Under the pieces are notes generated by a model that ran no database searches, had not been told where the DNA came from, and was given only the letters and a program-made list of their open reading frames with translations. From Saccharofermentans sp. (GTDB lineage Bacteria; Bacillota; Clostridia; Saccharofermentanales; Saccharofermentanaceae), in contig JAKSRI010000005.1 in the NCBI GenBank assembly GCA_024403695.1, positions 62,001-126,000 of the forward strand: DNA of 64,000 nt, in the 5' to 3' direction. Positions 34,806 to 43,306 of this stretch are shown here, piece after piece. Each line of letters opens with the position of its first letter. Position 1 is the first letter of the stretch. A program made the position numbers and the translations under genes.

Positions 34806-36407
34806 ATGGAAAAAATCTTAACGGTTATCATGTTGGTCATTTTCTTTGGCGTAATGATCGGTGTAGGTATGTACTCACGCCGTCACGCAGCTGACGTTAA
34901 TGGCTTCGTACTCGGTGGTCGTGGTGTAGGTCCTTGGCTTACAGCTTTCGCCTTCGGTACATCTTATTTCTCTGCGGTAATCTTCGTAGGATACGCAGGT
35001 CAGTTCGGATGGCTTTTCGGTCTTGCTGCAACATGGGCAGGTCTTGGAAATGCTTTCATTGGTTCCCTTCTCGCATGGAATGTGTTAGGAAGAAGAACTC
35101 GTGTCATGTCTCAGCACTTGGATGCTAAGACAATGCCAGATTTCTTTGGTAAGAGATTTAATTCTACTCCACTTAAGGTTGTAGCTTCCCTTATCGTATT
35201 TGTCTTCCTTATCCCTTACACAGCTTCCCTTTACAATGGTCTTTCATCATTGTTCGGACTTGTATTTAACATTCCATACTGGGTTGTAATTCTTGTTATG
35301 GCCGTTCTTACAGGTGTATATGTAATCTTTGGTGGTTACATGGCTACTGCTATTAACGACTTTATTCAGGGTATTATTATGCTCGTTGGTATCGTAGCAG
35401 TTATTCTTGCTGTTCTTTCCAAGCAGGGCGGACTCCTTAGCGCTATGCAGAAGCTTTCTGAGGTTCCAGCTGAGGGCTGGTCTGGTGGAGCATTCTCATC
35501 TTTCTTCGGTCCAGATCCAGTATTCCTTTTCTTCGTAGTAATTCTTACATCCCTCGGTACATGGGGTCTCCCACAGATGGTTGGTAAGTTCTACGCTATC
35601 AAGTCTGAGAACGATATCCATAAGGGAACAGTTATCTCTACAGTATTCGCTATTATCGTAGCTGGTGGATGCTACTTCCTTGGTGGTTTTGGTCGTCTCT
35701 ACGCTGATAAGATTGGTTATAGTGAGGCAACAGGCAAGCCATTGTTCGATACAATCGTTCCTGCAATGCTTTCTACATTGCCTGGTGTAATCATCGCTGT
35801 AGTTATCGTACTCGTTCTTTCCGCATCTATGTCAACACTTTCATCTCTTGTTCTTGCATCAAGCTCTACATTTACACTTGATGTTATTAAGCCACTTAAT
35901 AAGAAAGAGATGAGCGACAAGAAGCAGGTTGCTATCATGAGAGTATTCATCGTATTCTTCATCGTTGTTTCTGCTGTTATCGCTGTTGTTAAGGATGCTA
36001 ACCCAGGTATCACATTTATCGCTCAGATGATGGGTGTATCCTGGGGTGGTCTTGCAGGCGCTTTCCTTGCACCATATCTCTATGGACTCTACTGGAAGGG
36101 TGTTACAAAGGCTTCCACAGTTGTATGCTTTATCTGGGGTACAGGTCTCGCTATCACACAGTTCGTTATCTCTATGACAATGACTGCTGATCAGATTGCT
36201 GCTTTCCCAGGAATTCTTTCTCTCGTATTTAAGACATCTATCCACTCTGGTGTATTTGCAATGGTAGGTGGTCTTATCATCGTTCCTATCGTATCCCTCA
36301 TTACTCCTAAGATGAATAAGAAGGATGTTGATGGACACTTCTCATGCTTCGAGAAGAAGTACACAGCTGAGGTTACAGCAAAGGAAAGAATCGAAGAAGC
36401 AAAGTAA
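34806..36407 (+). CDS. sodium:solute symporter (SSS family)
   Basis: 533 residues from ATG 34806, preceded by AAGGAG at 34790-34795; a longer frame from 34764 has no ribosome-binding site. About 13 membrane helices. The N-terminal GFVLGGRGVGPWLTAFAFG and FIVFFIVVSAVIAVV-type later helices fit the LeuT-fold SSS family (PutP/PanF-like). It would import an organic solute with Na+; the substrate (proline, pantothenate, others) cannot be read. Monocistronic with its own terminator. Confidence 0.88.
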   Translation: MEKILTVIMLVIFFGVMIGVGMYSRRHAADVNGFVLGGRGVGPWLTAFAFGTSYFSAVIFVGYAGQFGWLFGLAATWAGLGNAFIGSLLAWNVLGRRTRVMSQHLDAKTMPDFFGKRFNSTPLKVVASLIVFVFLIPYTASLYNGLSSLFGLVFNIPYWVVILVMAVLTGVYVIFGGYMATAINDFIQGIIMLVGIVAVILAVLSKQGGLLSAMQKLSEVPAEGWSGGAFSSFFGPDPVFLFFVVILTSLGTWGLPQMVGKFYAIKSENDIHKGTVISTVFAIIVAGGCYFLGGFGRLYADKIGYSEATGKPLFDTIVPAMLSTLPGVIIAVVIVLVLSASMSTLSSLVLASSSTFTLDVIKPLNKKEMSDKKQVAIMRVFIVFFIVVSAVIAVVKDANPGITFIAQMMGVSWGGLAGAFLAPYLYGLYWKGVTKASTVVCFIWGTGLAITQFVISMTMTADQIAAFPGILSLVFKTSIHSGVFAMVGGLIIVPIVSLITPKMNKKDVDGHFSCFEKKYTAEVTAKERIEEAK

Positions 36408-36437
36408 TTTCTTCATTCTGTTAGCCGTGTTAAAATT

Positions 36438-36475
36438 ATAGGTGTGGTTCTAAGGAATCACACCTATTTTTATTT
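36438..36475 (+). terminator. terminator of the symporter gene
   Basis: ATAGGTGTG (36438-36446) pairs with CACACCTAT (36459-36467), extended by GTTC/GAAT with one G-U; TTTTTATTTT follows. Confidence 0.88.
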
Positions 36476-36489
36476 TGGAAGGCAGGTTT

Positions 36490-37059
36490 ATGGAGAGTAG
36501 TTCAGCATCGATGATTAGTGTAAATGAAGTTGTTGCTATAAGGAAGCTTCATGGGTTGACTACTAGAGAGTTCGCAGCTATTTTGAATGTGAATATTAAG
36601 ACTATCGAGAGATGGGAAAAGGGTGTGAGTACTCCATCTGGAACGGCTGCCACCATTCTGGATTTGATCAAAAGATATCCAGAAACCATTAATCAGTTAA
36701 TGGTGGATAAAATGCCATTCGACCTGAGACTTAAGATATATAAGAACGCAGAGAATCCAACATTGGTGTGCGTAATTGATATAAATGAAGTGGACAGGTT
36801 GGTAGAGCTTAAGAACTATACAGGTGTTATTGATGACCTGCCATTCGGAGATAACTTAATGCCGAATTATGAAGATTACGACAGCTTTATTAGGTCCCTT
36901 TGTAATCTTAAAAAGGGGCGCGGAGTACTTGTTAATCCGGTAGATGAACTGATGAGAACAGGCGGTAACAAAGACTATAAAGTTATTGTATGTGAGAAGA
37001 TAGGATTTGGTAGAATAAGGGTATATGCAGGAGGCAAGGAAAGTGTCTGTGATGAATAA
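36490..37059 (+). CDS. helix-turn-helix (XRE/MqsA-like) protein with unknown C-terminal domain
   Basis: 189 residues from ATG 36490 (GGAAGG at 36476-36481). Residues about 8-65 form an XRE-type helix-turn-helix: GLTTREFAAILNVNIKTIERWEKGVSTPSGTA, with the W-E-x-G and P-x-G-x-A pattern of MqsA/HigA-like antitoxins. Residues about 75-189 are a separate domain I do not recognise (LVCVIDINEVDRLVELKNY, VNPVDELMRTGG). It overlaps the following membrane-protein gene by 8 bases. Regulator of this locus is an inference only. Confidence 0.75.
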   Translation: MESSSASMISVNEVVAIRKLHGLTTREFAAILNVNIKTIERWEKGVSTPSGTAATILDLIKRYPETINQLMVDKMPFDLRLKIYKNAENPTLVCVIDINEVDRLVELKNYTGVIDDLPFGDNLMPNYEDYDSFIRSLCNLKKGRGVLVNPVDELMRTGGNKDYKVIVCEKIGFGRIRVYAGGKESVCDE

Positions 37060-38470
37060 GGGTGATAAATTATCGCTACCAACAGGTAAGCGACTTTGGT
37101 ACTGGGTTAGCGTTATGCTGGCTATTTTCGTTGTGTTTATATGTATTGATCATTGGTTTGATATGACATTAACTGTATGGCACAGTAACGATTTTCTTGA
37201 TTGTCTGTTTAATGGCAAGATTACTCACTTTTATGAGCACTGCTGGAATGTAGCTAATGAAGGTGGCTACTGTGGTGGCGGATTTGAAAGAGACGCAGCA
37301 TCTTATAGCCCGGTGGTGTATTTTTTCCTTGGTATTTTAATTCTTCCGATTTATATTTTGGATAAGTGTCTTGGTACTAGTAGCATTATGCTCATGGAGT
37401 CATGGGTAAGACTTCTTATGGTGATTGCTACTTTCTTAACAGGAAAGGTATTGGCTAAGTCTTTTTCTAAGTATTCTAGCAGTAACAAGAGTAAAGATAT
37501 TCTTCTTTATGTTGTAAGTTCACCAATTTTCTTTTTGTCTGTACTCATCCTGGATCAGTACGATATTGTGGGCGCACTTCTTGTTCTTCTAGCTTTTAAT
37601 TTCTATCTTGAAGATAAGATGTATAAGTTCGCAGGTGTTATTGCAGTTGCTATGGGATTTAAGTTTTTTCCACTTATTATGTTCTTCCCACTCCTGTTTA
37701 TGAAGGAGAAGAAGATTGGCAGAATTGCACTCCTTTCTGCTATAGCTGTAGCACCATATGCGCTTATGATGTTCATCGTAAAAATGGTGGATCCTGGTTA
37801 TTCAGTAATTTCTTCAACGGTTCAGAGCTTTGTAGGTAAGATGGGTGCTGGCGACACATCAGCAGCATCACCATCTGTTCAGATATCACTTGTTATTGTT
37901 TTGTACTGCGCTATCTGTGCCATCGCATACCTGGTAAAACTTGAAGATAAGCACGCATACTTTTACTGGGGTGCTCGTGTTGCTTTCGTGGCATACCTGA
38001 TGTTCTTCATGCTTATTGATGACGCGCATGAGCAGTGGTTCACTTACCTTATCCCATTTATGACCCTTGTATTCTTCACCATGAAGCTCACAGATGAGTT
38101 TATGCTGATGGAGACAGGATTTGCTGTGGTGTTCTATATTTATAATGCGACTAATAGAGGTATGGTGGAGTATGTAAGAGTTTCAATCATGGCTATATCA
38201 AGTGGAAAAGAGATTGATTACACAACAGTAAATCTTAATTTCTATAATCGTTTCTTCTCTGACCTCAGCATTCCGGTTTCTCTTCTAGTTGGTTTTGCAG
38301 TTGCAATGGTTATTGTTGTCGCATGGGATGCATATCAGAATAGAAAAGATATTAGAAGTGCGATTGATAGTGAGAAGACCATAAACTATCCATTGTGGTT
38401 CATGAGACTTGCCACATTGTTGATTTATGTTGTTCCACTTCTTTATATGTATAATCAGATTCCTGGATAA
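37052..38470 (+). CDS. GT-C type (GT87/DUF2029-like) membrane glycosyltransferase
   Basis: 472 residues from ATG 37052, overlapping the HTH gene by 8 bases (ATGAATAA). About 10-12 membrane helices. A large first outer loop contains HSNDFLDCLFNGK and an acidic residue pair near helix 1, as in polyprenyl-phosphate-dependent GT-C enzymes. The block LILDQYDIVGALLVLLAF, followed by GFKFFPLIMFFPLL, is characteristic of the GT87 mannosyltransferase-like family. It would transfer a sugar from a lipid carrier outside the membrane; acceptor unknown. Confidence 0.72.
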   Translation: MNKGDKLSLPTGKRLWYWVSVMLAIFVVFICIDHWFDMTLTVWHSNDFLDCLFNGKITHFYEHCWNVANEGGYCGGGFERDAASYSPVVYFFLGILILPIYILDKCLGTSSIMLMESWVRLLMVIATFLTGKVLAKSFSKYSSSNKSKDILLYVVSSPIFFLSVLILDQYDIVGALLVLLAFNFYLEDKMYKFAGVIAVAMGFKFFPLIMFFPLLFMKEKKIGRIALLSAIAVAPYALMMFIVKMVDPGYSVISSTVQSFVGKMGAGDTSAASPSVQISLVIVLYCAICAIAYLVKLEDKHAYFYWGARVAFVAYLMFFMLIDDAHEQWFTYLIPFMTLVFFTMKLTDEFMLMETGFAVVFYIYNATNRGMVEYVRVSIMAISSGKEIDYTTVNLNFYNRFFSDLSIPVSLLVGFAVAMVIVVAWDAYQNRKDIRSAIDSEKTINYPLWFMRLATLLIYVVPLLYMYNQIPG

Positions 38471-38483
38471 GCGGGAGGGCTAT

Positions 38484-39680
38484 ATGATTCTTGGTGTTCA
38501 GATAGTAAATTACGATGTGTTTGAGAATGAATGTCTCGGAATACTGATAGAGGATTCTGCTCTTAAGGCTGGTGAAGAGGCTAAGAAAGCCATTAGATTG
38601 AGAAGCATTAATGCTCTTATCGGTCGTAATAATACAGGTAAGACCAGTCTTCTCATGGCATTGTCTTATGTGAAGAGAGCGCTTAATGTGGGCGTTGCTC
38701 AGGCGGCAACTCTCGATGGAAGACCTGGATATTCTAATCTTGTTATGGACAAGAATAAGCCGGTTGAGTTTAAAATTTTCTTCAGAATCAGAGATAACGT
38801 AACTTTGAAGTCCAAGTATATTCAGTATGAGTTGGTGCTTGATGCCAATGAGTTTGGAAGTCCTGTTGTTACGGAAGAGCGAGTTCGCTTGTCCAGTAAG
38901 AAAGGCGAAGAGATAGTAATCGAAGATATTCTTTGTTTTAAGGATGGAGAAGGATTCGTTCTGGACAAGAATGGTCAGCGCCAGGAGGCAAGCATCGGCG
39001 ACAGCCATCTTACAGCACTGTCTGCATATGGAAAAATCAAGACATACGACAGCCTTTATGAGCTTCATAAGGAGATAGATGGATGGTTCTTCTGTAAGTT
39101 CTCCACAGAGAATGTTAAGACCTATTATATGGAAGGCAATGCCCCAGGTGGACACAAGCATCTTTCTTCTAGCGGTGCCAATGTTAATAACGTTCTTGAA
39201 TATATGGAAAAGCAGGATGCTGCATACTACGAGAAGGTGATTACAGAGATTACTCAGAAGATTCCTCAGATGAAGAAAAAGAAGAATCTTCCTATTACGC
39301 TGGAGGCTAGTCCGGACAGATTGTTCCTCTATCTGCTTTTGTTAAGAGATAAAGACCCTCATACCACTATATTTATGGAGACTCCGGATAGAGACCTCTA
39401 TCATGATATGGTGGAAGTTCTCGCTGATGAGATGAGAGATTTTGCATTCGATCATCCTTATAACCAGATAATTTTTACTACTCATAATCCATATATCGTG
39501 GAGAATATGTCTCCTGCTGAAATATGGGTGTTTAAGCGTGAGTACGGCGAAGAGGAAGATACTAACGTGTCCATAACATGTGCAGGCAGTGACCCTGTAG
39601 TAGCCGCATTGTTCAAAGAAGGCGTGGGAATGGGTGCTATATGGTATGGTGGTCACCTCGATAGCAGCGACGGAGAGTAA
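38484..39680 (+). CDS. ABC/OLD-type AAA ATPase with degenerate catalytic motifs
   Basis: 398 residues from ATG 38484 (GGGAGGG at 38472-38478). It is a RecF/OLD-like (AAA_15/AAA_21) ATPase. Walker A is G47-R-N-N-T-G-K53-T-S, and the switch histidine is His334 in IIFTTHNPYIVENM. SSGANVNNVLEYM is the usual middle block. The Walker B/catalytic region reads FMETPDRDLY, where D-E-P-E is expected, so the catalytic Glu appears to be Thr300. The signature region reads LEASPDRLFLYLLL instead of LSxG. The next gene, 7 bases on, encodes a DUF4276/TOPRIM-like protein. Probable partner subunits; see findings. Confidence 0.85.
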   Translation: MILGVQIVNYDVFENECLGILIEDSALKAGEEAKKAIRLRSINALIGRNNTGKTSLLMALSYVKRALNVGVAQAATLDGRPGYSNLVMDKNKPVEFKIFFRIRDNVTLKSKYIQYELVLDANEFGSPVVTEERVRLSSKKGEEIVIEDILCFKDGEGFVLDKNGQRQEASIGDSHLTALSAYGKIKTYDSLYELHKEIDGWFFCKFSTENVKTYYMEGNAPGGHKHLSSSGANVNNVLEYMEKQDAAYYEKVITEITQKIPQMKKKKNLPITLEASPDRLFLYLLLLRDKDPHTTIFMETPDRDLYHDMVEVLADEMRDFAFDHPYNQIIFTTHNPYIVENMSPAEIWVFKREYGEEEDTNVSITCAGSDPVVAALFKEGVGMGAIWYGGHLDSSDGE

Positions 39681-39687
39681 GCATCAG

Positions 39688-40389
39688 ATGCATATTGAGA
39701 TTTTGACTGAGGATAAGTCTGGAGCTTCTATTGTCAGAAGACTTGTACGACAGATATGTGATGCCGCAGGTAGCGACGTCGATATTGCTGTGCGCCCTCA
39801 TAAGGGATGCGGAGCTTTGCCTCACGACTGGAATGAGAAACCTCCTAGGTATGCAGGGGCTCTTCTGGATTTGCTCCCAGCTAAGTGTCGTGCATATAAC
39901 AAGGTCTATGGCAACACCGATGCATGCTTGGTTGTGATTATGGATTCTGATAATAATGATCCCGCGGCTCTTCGCGAGAAACTGTATGCAGTTGCTCATA
40001 AGTATGCACCTGATTTGCGTTCTGTTGTGGGTCTGTGCACCGAAGAGGTAGAGGCATGGCTTCTTGGCGACCATCAAGCGATTCTTAAAGCGTATCCTAA
40101 TGCCAATATGGACGGCCTGGATGACTATGTTCAGGACAGCGTGTGCGGAACTTGGGAGCAGCTTTGTAAAATCGTATGTCCAGATAACTACGAGGACGTC
40201 CTCGAGATAGGGTATCCTGCGATTGGCCAGTACAAGGCGAAATGGGCAGAAAACATCTCTTTGCACATGGATGCCGAGCGTAATATATCCCCAAGTTTTA
40301 TTTTATTTAAGAAGGCACTGGAACTGGCGGTTAAAAAGCCTGGTCCTATTAAGGGTGTGTTTCCTACACACCACACCAGGAGTTTCTGA
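39688..40389 (+). CDS. DUF4276-family (TOPRIM-like) putative nuclease
   Basis: 233 residues from ATG 39688, just after the ATPase stop (GGAGAG at 39672-39677). MHIEILTED places Glu8 after strand 1; VVIMDSDNND gives Asp86/Asp88 after a hydrophobic strand; and GLCTEEVEAWLLGD (Glu119-120, Glu122, Asp128) is the DUF4276 hallmark. The Glu...DxD arrangement is that of a TOPRIM metal site. It should act with the ATPase as a predicted nucleic-acid-cutting effector. Its stop codon shares a base with the hemW ATG. Activity is an inference. Confidence 0.8.
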   Translation: MHIEILTEDKSGASIVRRLVRQICDAAGSDVDIAVRPHKGCGALPHDWNEKPPRYAGALLDLLPAKCRAYNKVYGNTDACLVVIMDSDNNDPAALREKLYAVAHKYAPDLRSVVGLCTEEVEAWLLGDHQAILKAYPNANMDGLDDYVQDSVCGTWEQLCKIVCPDNYEDVLEIGYPAIGQYKAKWAENISLHMDAERNISPSFILFKKALELAVKKPGPIKGVFPTHHTRSF

Positions 40390-41510
40390 TGGCCAGACAC
40401 GTTTATGTTCACATTCCTTTTTGTGAGGCGAAATGCAAATACTGCAGTTTCTTTTCCGTGGCCAGTGACTGCCAGGTAGAGGCTTATTTCGACGCGGTTC
40501 GAAAAGAAGTTGAGAACCTGACTCTTGTTAGTGACGTTAATTCTGATGGTGTGGACACGGTGTATTTCGGAGGGGGCACTCCGTCTTCCGTGGACGCCCA
40601 TTACGTTTGTGACCTTCTTGGGGCGATTTTGAAAAAATTTGATATTAACCCTAATACAAGTGAGATTACAATCGAAGTTAACCCACATTCTCTTACGCCG
40701 GCGAAAGCCAGGGCTTACCGTGAGGCGGGGTTTAACCGCGTTTCCATGGGTGTGCAGTCACTTCATGATAAGACATTAAAAACTCTTGGCCGACTTCATA
40801 GCGCTTCTGAGGCAGGAGCGGCTATATTGAATTTGAAGGAGGCAGAGTTCATTAATATTTCCTGTGACCTGATGCTGGGTATCCCGGGGCAGACTCTCGA
40901 GGAACTTATGGATGACGCACGTCTGCTGGTGGACAGAGGAATCAGACATATAAGTATGTATTCTCTGTCTATCGAGGAAGGTACGCCATTCGAGGCCTTG
41001 TATCCTCATCTGGAGGATGTAGTTCCTGAAGAGTTAGAGAGACAAATGTATCACGGTTTACGAGATTACCTGAGGTCACAGGGGATAAATCCTTATGAGA
41101 TTTCTAATTGTGCTCAGAAGGGCGCTGAGAGTATTCACAATAACTCTTATTGGGAAGGCTGTGAGTACTATGGTATTGGTGCTGGTGCGCATGGATATCT
41201 GGAAGGCAGACGATTTGGACACCCTGACAGTATTAAGAGATATATTGAGAATCCTCTTGCTGTGGAAGTAGAGGAGACACTTAATGATGAAGATAAGGTC
41301 AGAGAATATTGTATGCTTCAGCTGAGAACATCAGATGGAATATCAAGAACTGCGGTTAAGGGCAGATTCGGTATTTGTCTTGATGACTTATATAAAGATG
41401 TAATTGTTTCTAATATTAATGCGGGTCTTCTGGAAGATGATGGTGAGGCTGTAAGGCTGACATCTAAGGGATTGGACCTTGCTAATCTTGTCTTTGAAGA
41501 TTTCTTGTAA
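40389..41510 (+). CDS. hemW: HemW-like radical SAM protein
   Basis: 373 residues. HIPFCEAKCKYCSFF gives the radical-SAM Cys12, Cys16 and Cys19. YFGGGTPS and LMLGIPGQTLEEL follow, and the HemN-type C-terminal domain covers about 290-373. HemW proteins bind heme and deliver it; they were long misnamed coproporphyrinogen oxidase. In Clostridia hemW usually lies before hrcA or lepA, as here. It is unusual that its start is coupled to the stop of the DUF4276 gene. Confidence 0.93.
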   Translation: MARHVYVHIPFCEAKCKYCSFFSVASDCQVEAYFDAVRKEVENLTLVSDVNSDGVDTVYFGGGTPSSVDAHYVCDLLGAILKKFDINPNTSEITIEVNPHSLTPAKARAYREAGFNRVSMGVQSLHDKTLKTLGRLHSASEAGAAILNLKEAEFINISCDLMLGIPGQTLEELMDDARLLVDRGIRHISMYSLSIEEGTPFEALYPHLEDVVPEELERQMYHGLRDYLRSQGINPYEISNCAQKGAESIHNNSYWEGCEYYGIGAGAHGYLEGRRFGHPDSIKRYIENPLAVEVEETLNDEDKVREYCMLQLRTSDGISRTAVKGRFGICLDDLYKDVIVSNINAGLLEDDGEAVRLTSKGLDLANLVFEDFL

Positions 41511-41543
41511 ATCTTTCTTTCAAAACTGCCACATTTTCATAGT

Positions 41544-41582
41544 TTGACTTTTATTGACTTTTTTTGACTTTCGGAGTAAATT
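41544..41582 (+). promoter_or_regulatory. promoter of hrcA operon with three phased TTGACT elements
   Basis: TTGACT occurs at 41544, 41554 and 41564, exactly 10 bases apart. The middle one has a 17-base spacer to TAAATT (41577-41582), a plausible -10. The start of transcription would fall near 41589, inside the first CIRCE arm. Confidence 0.6.
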
Positions 41583-41586
41583 GTAT

Positions 41587-41636
41587 TTGGCACTCAGAAA
41601 GGTAGAGTGCTAACACTCTTCGACAGGGAGTGCTAA
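41587..41636 (+). promoter_or_regulatory. two overlapping CIRCE operators (HrcA binding sites)
   Basis: CIRCE consensus is TTAGCACTC-N9-GAGTGCTAA. Site 1: TTGGCACTC (41587-41595), 9 bases, GAGTGCTAA (41605-41613). Site 2: CTAACACTC (41610-41618), 9 bases, GAGTGCTAA (41628-41636). The sites share bases 41610-41613 and their centres are 23 bases apart. HrcA should repress the operon here until heat stress. Confidence 0.93.
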
Positions 41637-41658
41637 CTGTAGTAAAGGAGTGAAAGTT

Positions 41659-42711
41659 ATGCCACTTGATGAGCGTAAGGCAAAGGTGCTTCAGGCTATC
41701 GTAGATGACTACGTGTCCACATATGAGCCAGTTGGATCCAAGGCACTTATTGAGCGTCATAATTTTGCTGTTAGTTCAGCAACTCTTCGTAACGAGATGG
41801 CAGAACTCGAGAAGATGGGTCTTCTGGAGAAGCCACATACATCTGCCGGACGTATTCCTTCCGATAAGGGATACAGAGAGTATGTTAACTCCCTTATGAG
41901 AGTTGATGCTCTTACAGATACAGAGAAGATGGAGATTGAATCCAGAATTAATTCTTCTATGAGCGATGTGAGAGAGATTCTTCGTAATGCTACAGCTACA
42001 CTGTCAGAGACAACTGGTTTTGTTTCTTTGGCTATGACACCAAGACTTAATACCAGCTATCTCACACAGCTTAAGCTTCTTATGATCGAACCTGGTAAAG
42101 CTCTCGTTGTTATGGTTCTTTCTGCTGGCGTAGTTAAGGATAAGATAGTAAGAATTCCTAACTTTCTTACAGGCGAGCAGATTAGAGAGATTTCCGACAG
42201 CGTAGAGAAGAGCCTCAGCGGTATGCCACTTGACGAGATTACACTTATTACACTGGCATCTTCTGTAAAGGAATCTGAGATTCCTGACGCACTTCTTAAT
42301 CAGGTTATTTACGAGGCATATACAGCTATTAAGCAGGCTGATAAGCTTGATGTTTATCTTGAGGGCGAGCACAGAATGTTGTCTCTTCCAGATTTCAGCG
42401 AGATGGATAGAGCCCGTGATCTGCTCGGTACACTTTCTCAGGATGGCATGGTTGCCGGTTATGTGAATGAAATCGAGAAAGCTAAGAGTGATGATAAAAA
42501 TGCTTACATGGTAAGAATCGGACAGGAGATTGCCATTGAAGGACTTGAGGATTGTAGTTTCATTACTACTACATACCAGATGGGAGACATGATCTCAGGT
42601 AACATCGGAATCATCGGTCCTAAGAGAATGGATTATTCCAAGGTAATATCTCAGATTAACTTTGTAAGACATAAACTTAATGATGAATTAAAAAGATTGA
42701 CTGGAGAATAA
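41659..42711 (+). CDS. hrcA: heat-inducible transcription repressor HrcA
   Basis: 350 residues from ATG 41659, with AAAGGAG at 41643-41649. The N-terminal winged helix (LDERKAKVLQAIVDDYVSTYEPVGSKAL, SSATLRNEMAELEKMGLLEKPHTSAGRIPSDKGYR in shorter blocks) is diagnostic, and a GAF-like domain follows. It represses its own operon through CIRCE and needs GroE-type chaperone support for activity. First gene of hrcA-grpE-clpP-dnaK-dnaJ. Confidence 0.96.
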   Translation: MPLDERKAKVLQAIVDDYVSTYEPVGSKALIERHNFAVSSATLRNEMAELEKMGLLEKPHTSAGRIPSDKGYREYVNSLMRVDALTDTEKMEIESRINSSMSDVREILRNATATLSETTGFVSLAMTPRLNTSYLTQLKLLMIEPGKALVVMVLSAGVVKDKIVRIPNFLTGEQIREISDSVEKSLSGMPLDEITLITLASSVKESEIPDALLNQVIYEAYTAIKQADKLDVYLEGEHRMLSLPDFSEMDRARDLLGTLSQDGMVAGYVNEIEKAKSDDKNAYMVRIGQEIAIEGLEDCSFITTTYQMGDMISGNIGIIGPKRMDYSKVISQINFVRHKLNDELKRLTGE

Positions 42712-42720
42712 GGAGGACGT

Positions 42721-43278
42721 ATGTCAGAAGAGAATTTGAATGAAGAGCTCGATGAGCAGCTCGAGGAAGAGACAGTAGATACTGAGGCTGAAGCAGAAGT
42801 TGAGGCTGAGGCTGAAGTTGCTGAAGAGGCGGCTGAGGAAGTATCTGGTGACGGTGAACTCGAGAAGAGATACATGAGTCTCTATGCGGAGTATGAGAAC
42901 TTCCGTAAGAGAACTGCCAAGGAAAAGGAAGATTTGTATGCTAGTGCAATTGCCAGCGTAACAAAGGATTGGCTCAGCGTATTAGACAACATTGATAGAG
43001 CAATCGATTCTTCACGTAATGCAGATGAGTCAAGTATTGAGAAGGTAATTCAGGGTATTGAGCTCGTTGGCAAGCAGGCAAATGATGTATTGGCTAAGCT
43101 TGGCGTAGTAGAGATCGAGGCAGCAAGAGGTGTTGCTTTTGACCCTAATCTTCACGAAGCAGTTATGGCTGTTGATGATCCTGAACTTAATAGTAACGAG
43201 ATCGCTGCAGTATTCCAGAAAGGTTATATCTACAAGGACCGCGTAGTAAGACACGCAGTAGTCCAGGTAGCTAATTAA
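42721..43278 (+). CDS. grpE: nucleotide exchange factor GrpE
   Basis: 185 residues. The first ~45 are extremely Glu-rich (E/A/V/D repeats). The conserved helix (YAEYENFRKRTAKEKED) and the C-terminal beta wing (NEIAAVFQKGYIYKDRVVRHAVVQV) follow. It releases ADP from DnaK. AAGGAGG lies at 42710-42716, 10 bases after hrcA. Confidence 0.95.
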   Translation: MSEENLNEELDEQLEEETVDTEAEAEVEAEAEVAEEAAEEVSGDGELEKRYMSLYAEYENFRKRTAKEKEDLYASAIASVTKDWLSVLDNIDRAIDSSRNADESSIEKVIQGIELVGKQANDVLAKLGVVEIEAARGVAFDPNLHEAVMAVDDPELNSNEIAAVFQKGYIYKDRVVRHAVVQVAN

Positions 43279-43306
43279 TAAATAAATTTATAAGGAGATA
43301 AACAAC

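Noticed and set aside
38400..39161. 253-codon open frame on the minus strand
   Set aside because: It lies opposite the ATPase gene, has Cys/Leu/Ile-rich composition, no ribosome-binding site and no family similarity; a shadow frame.
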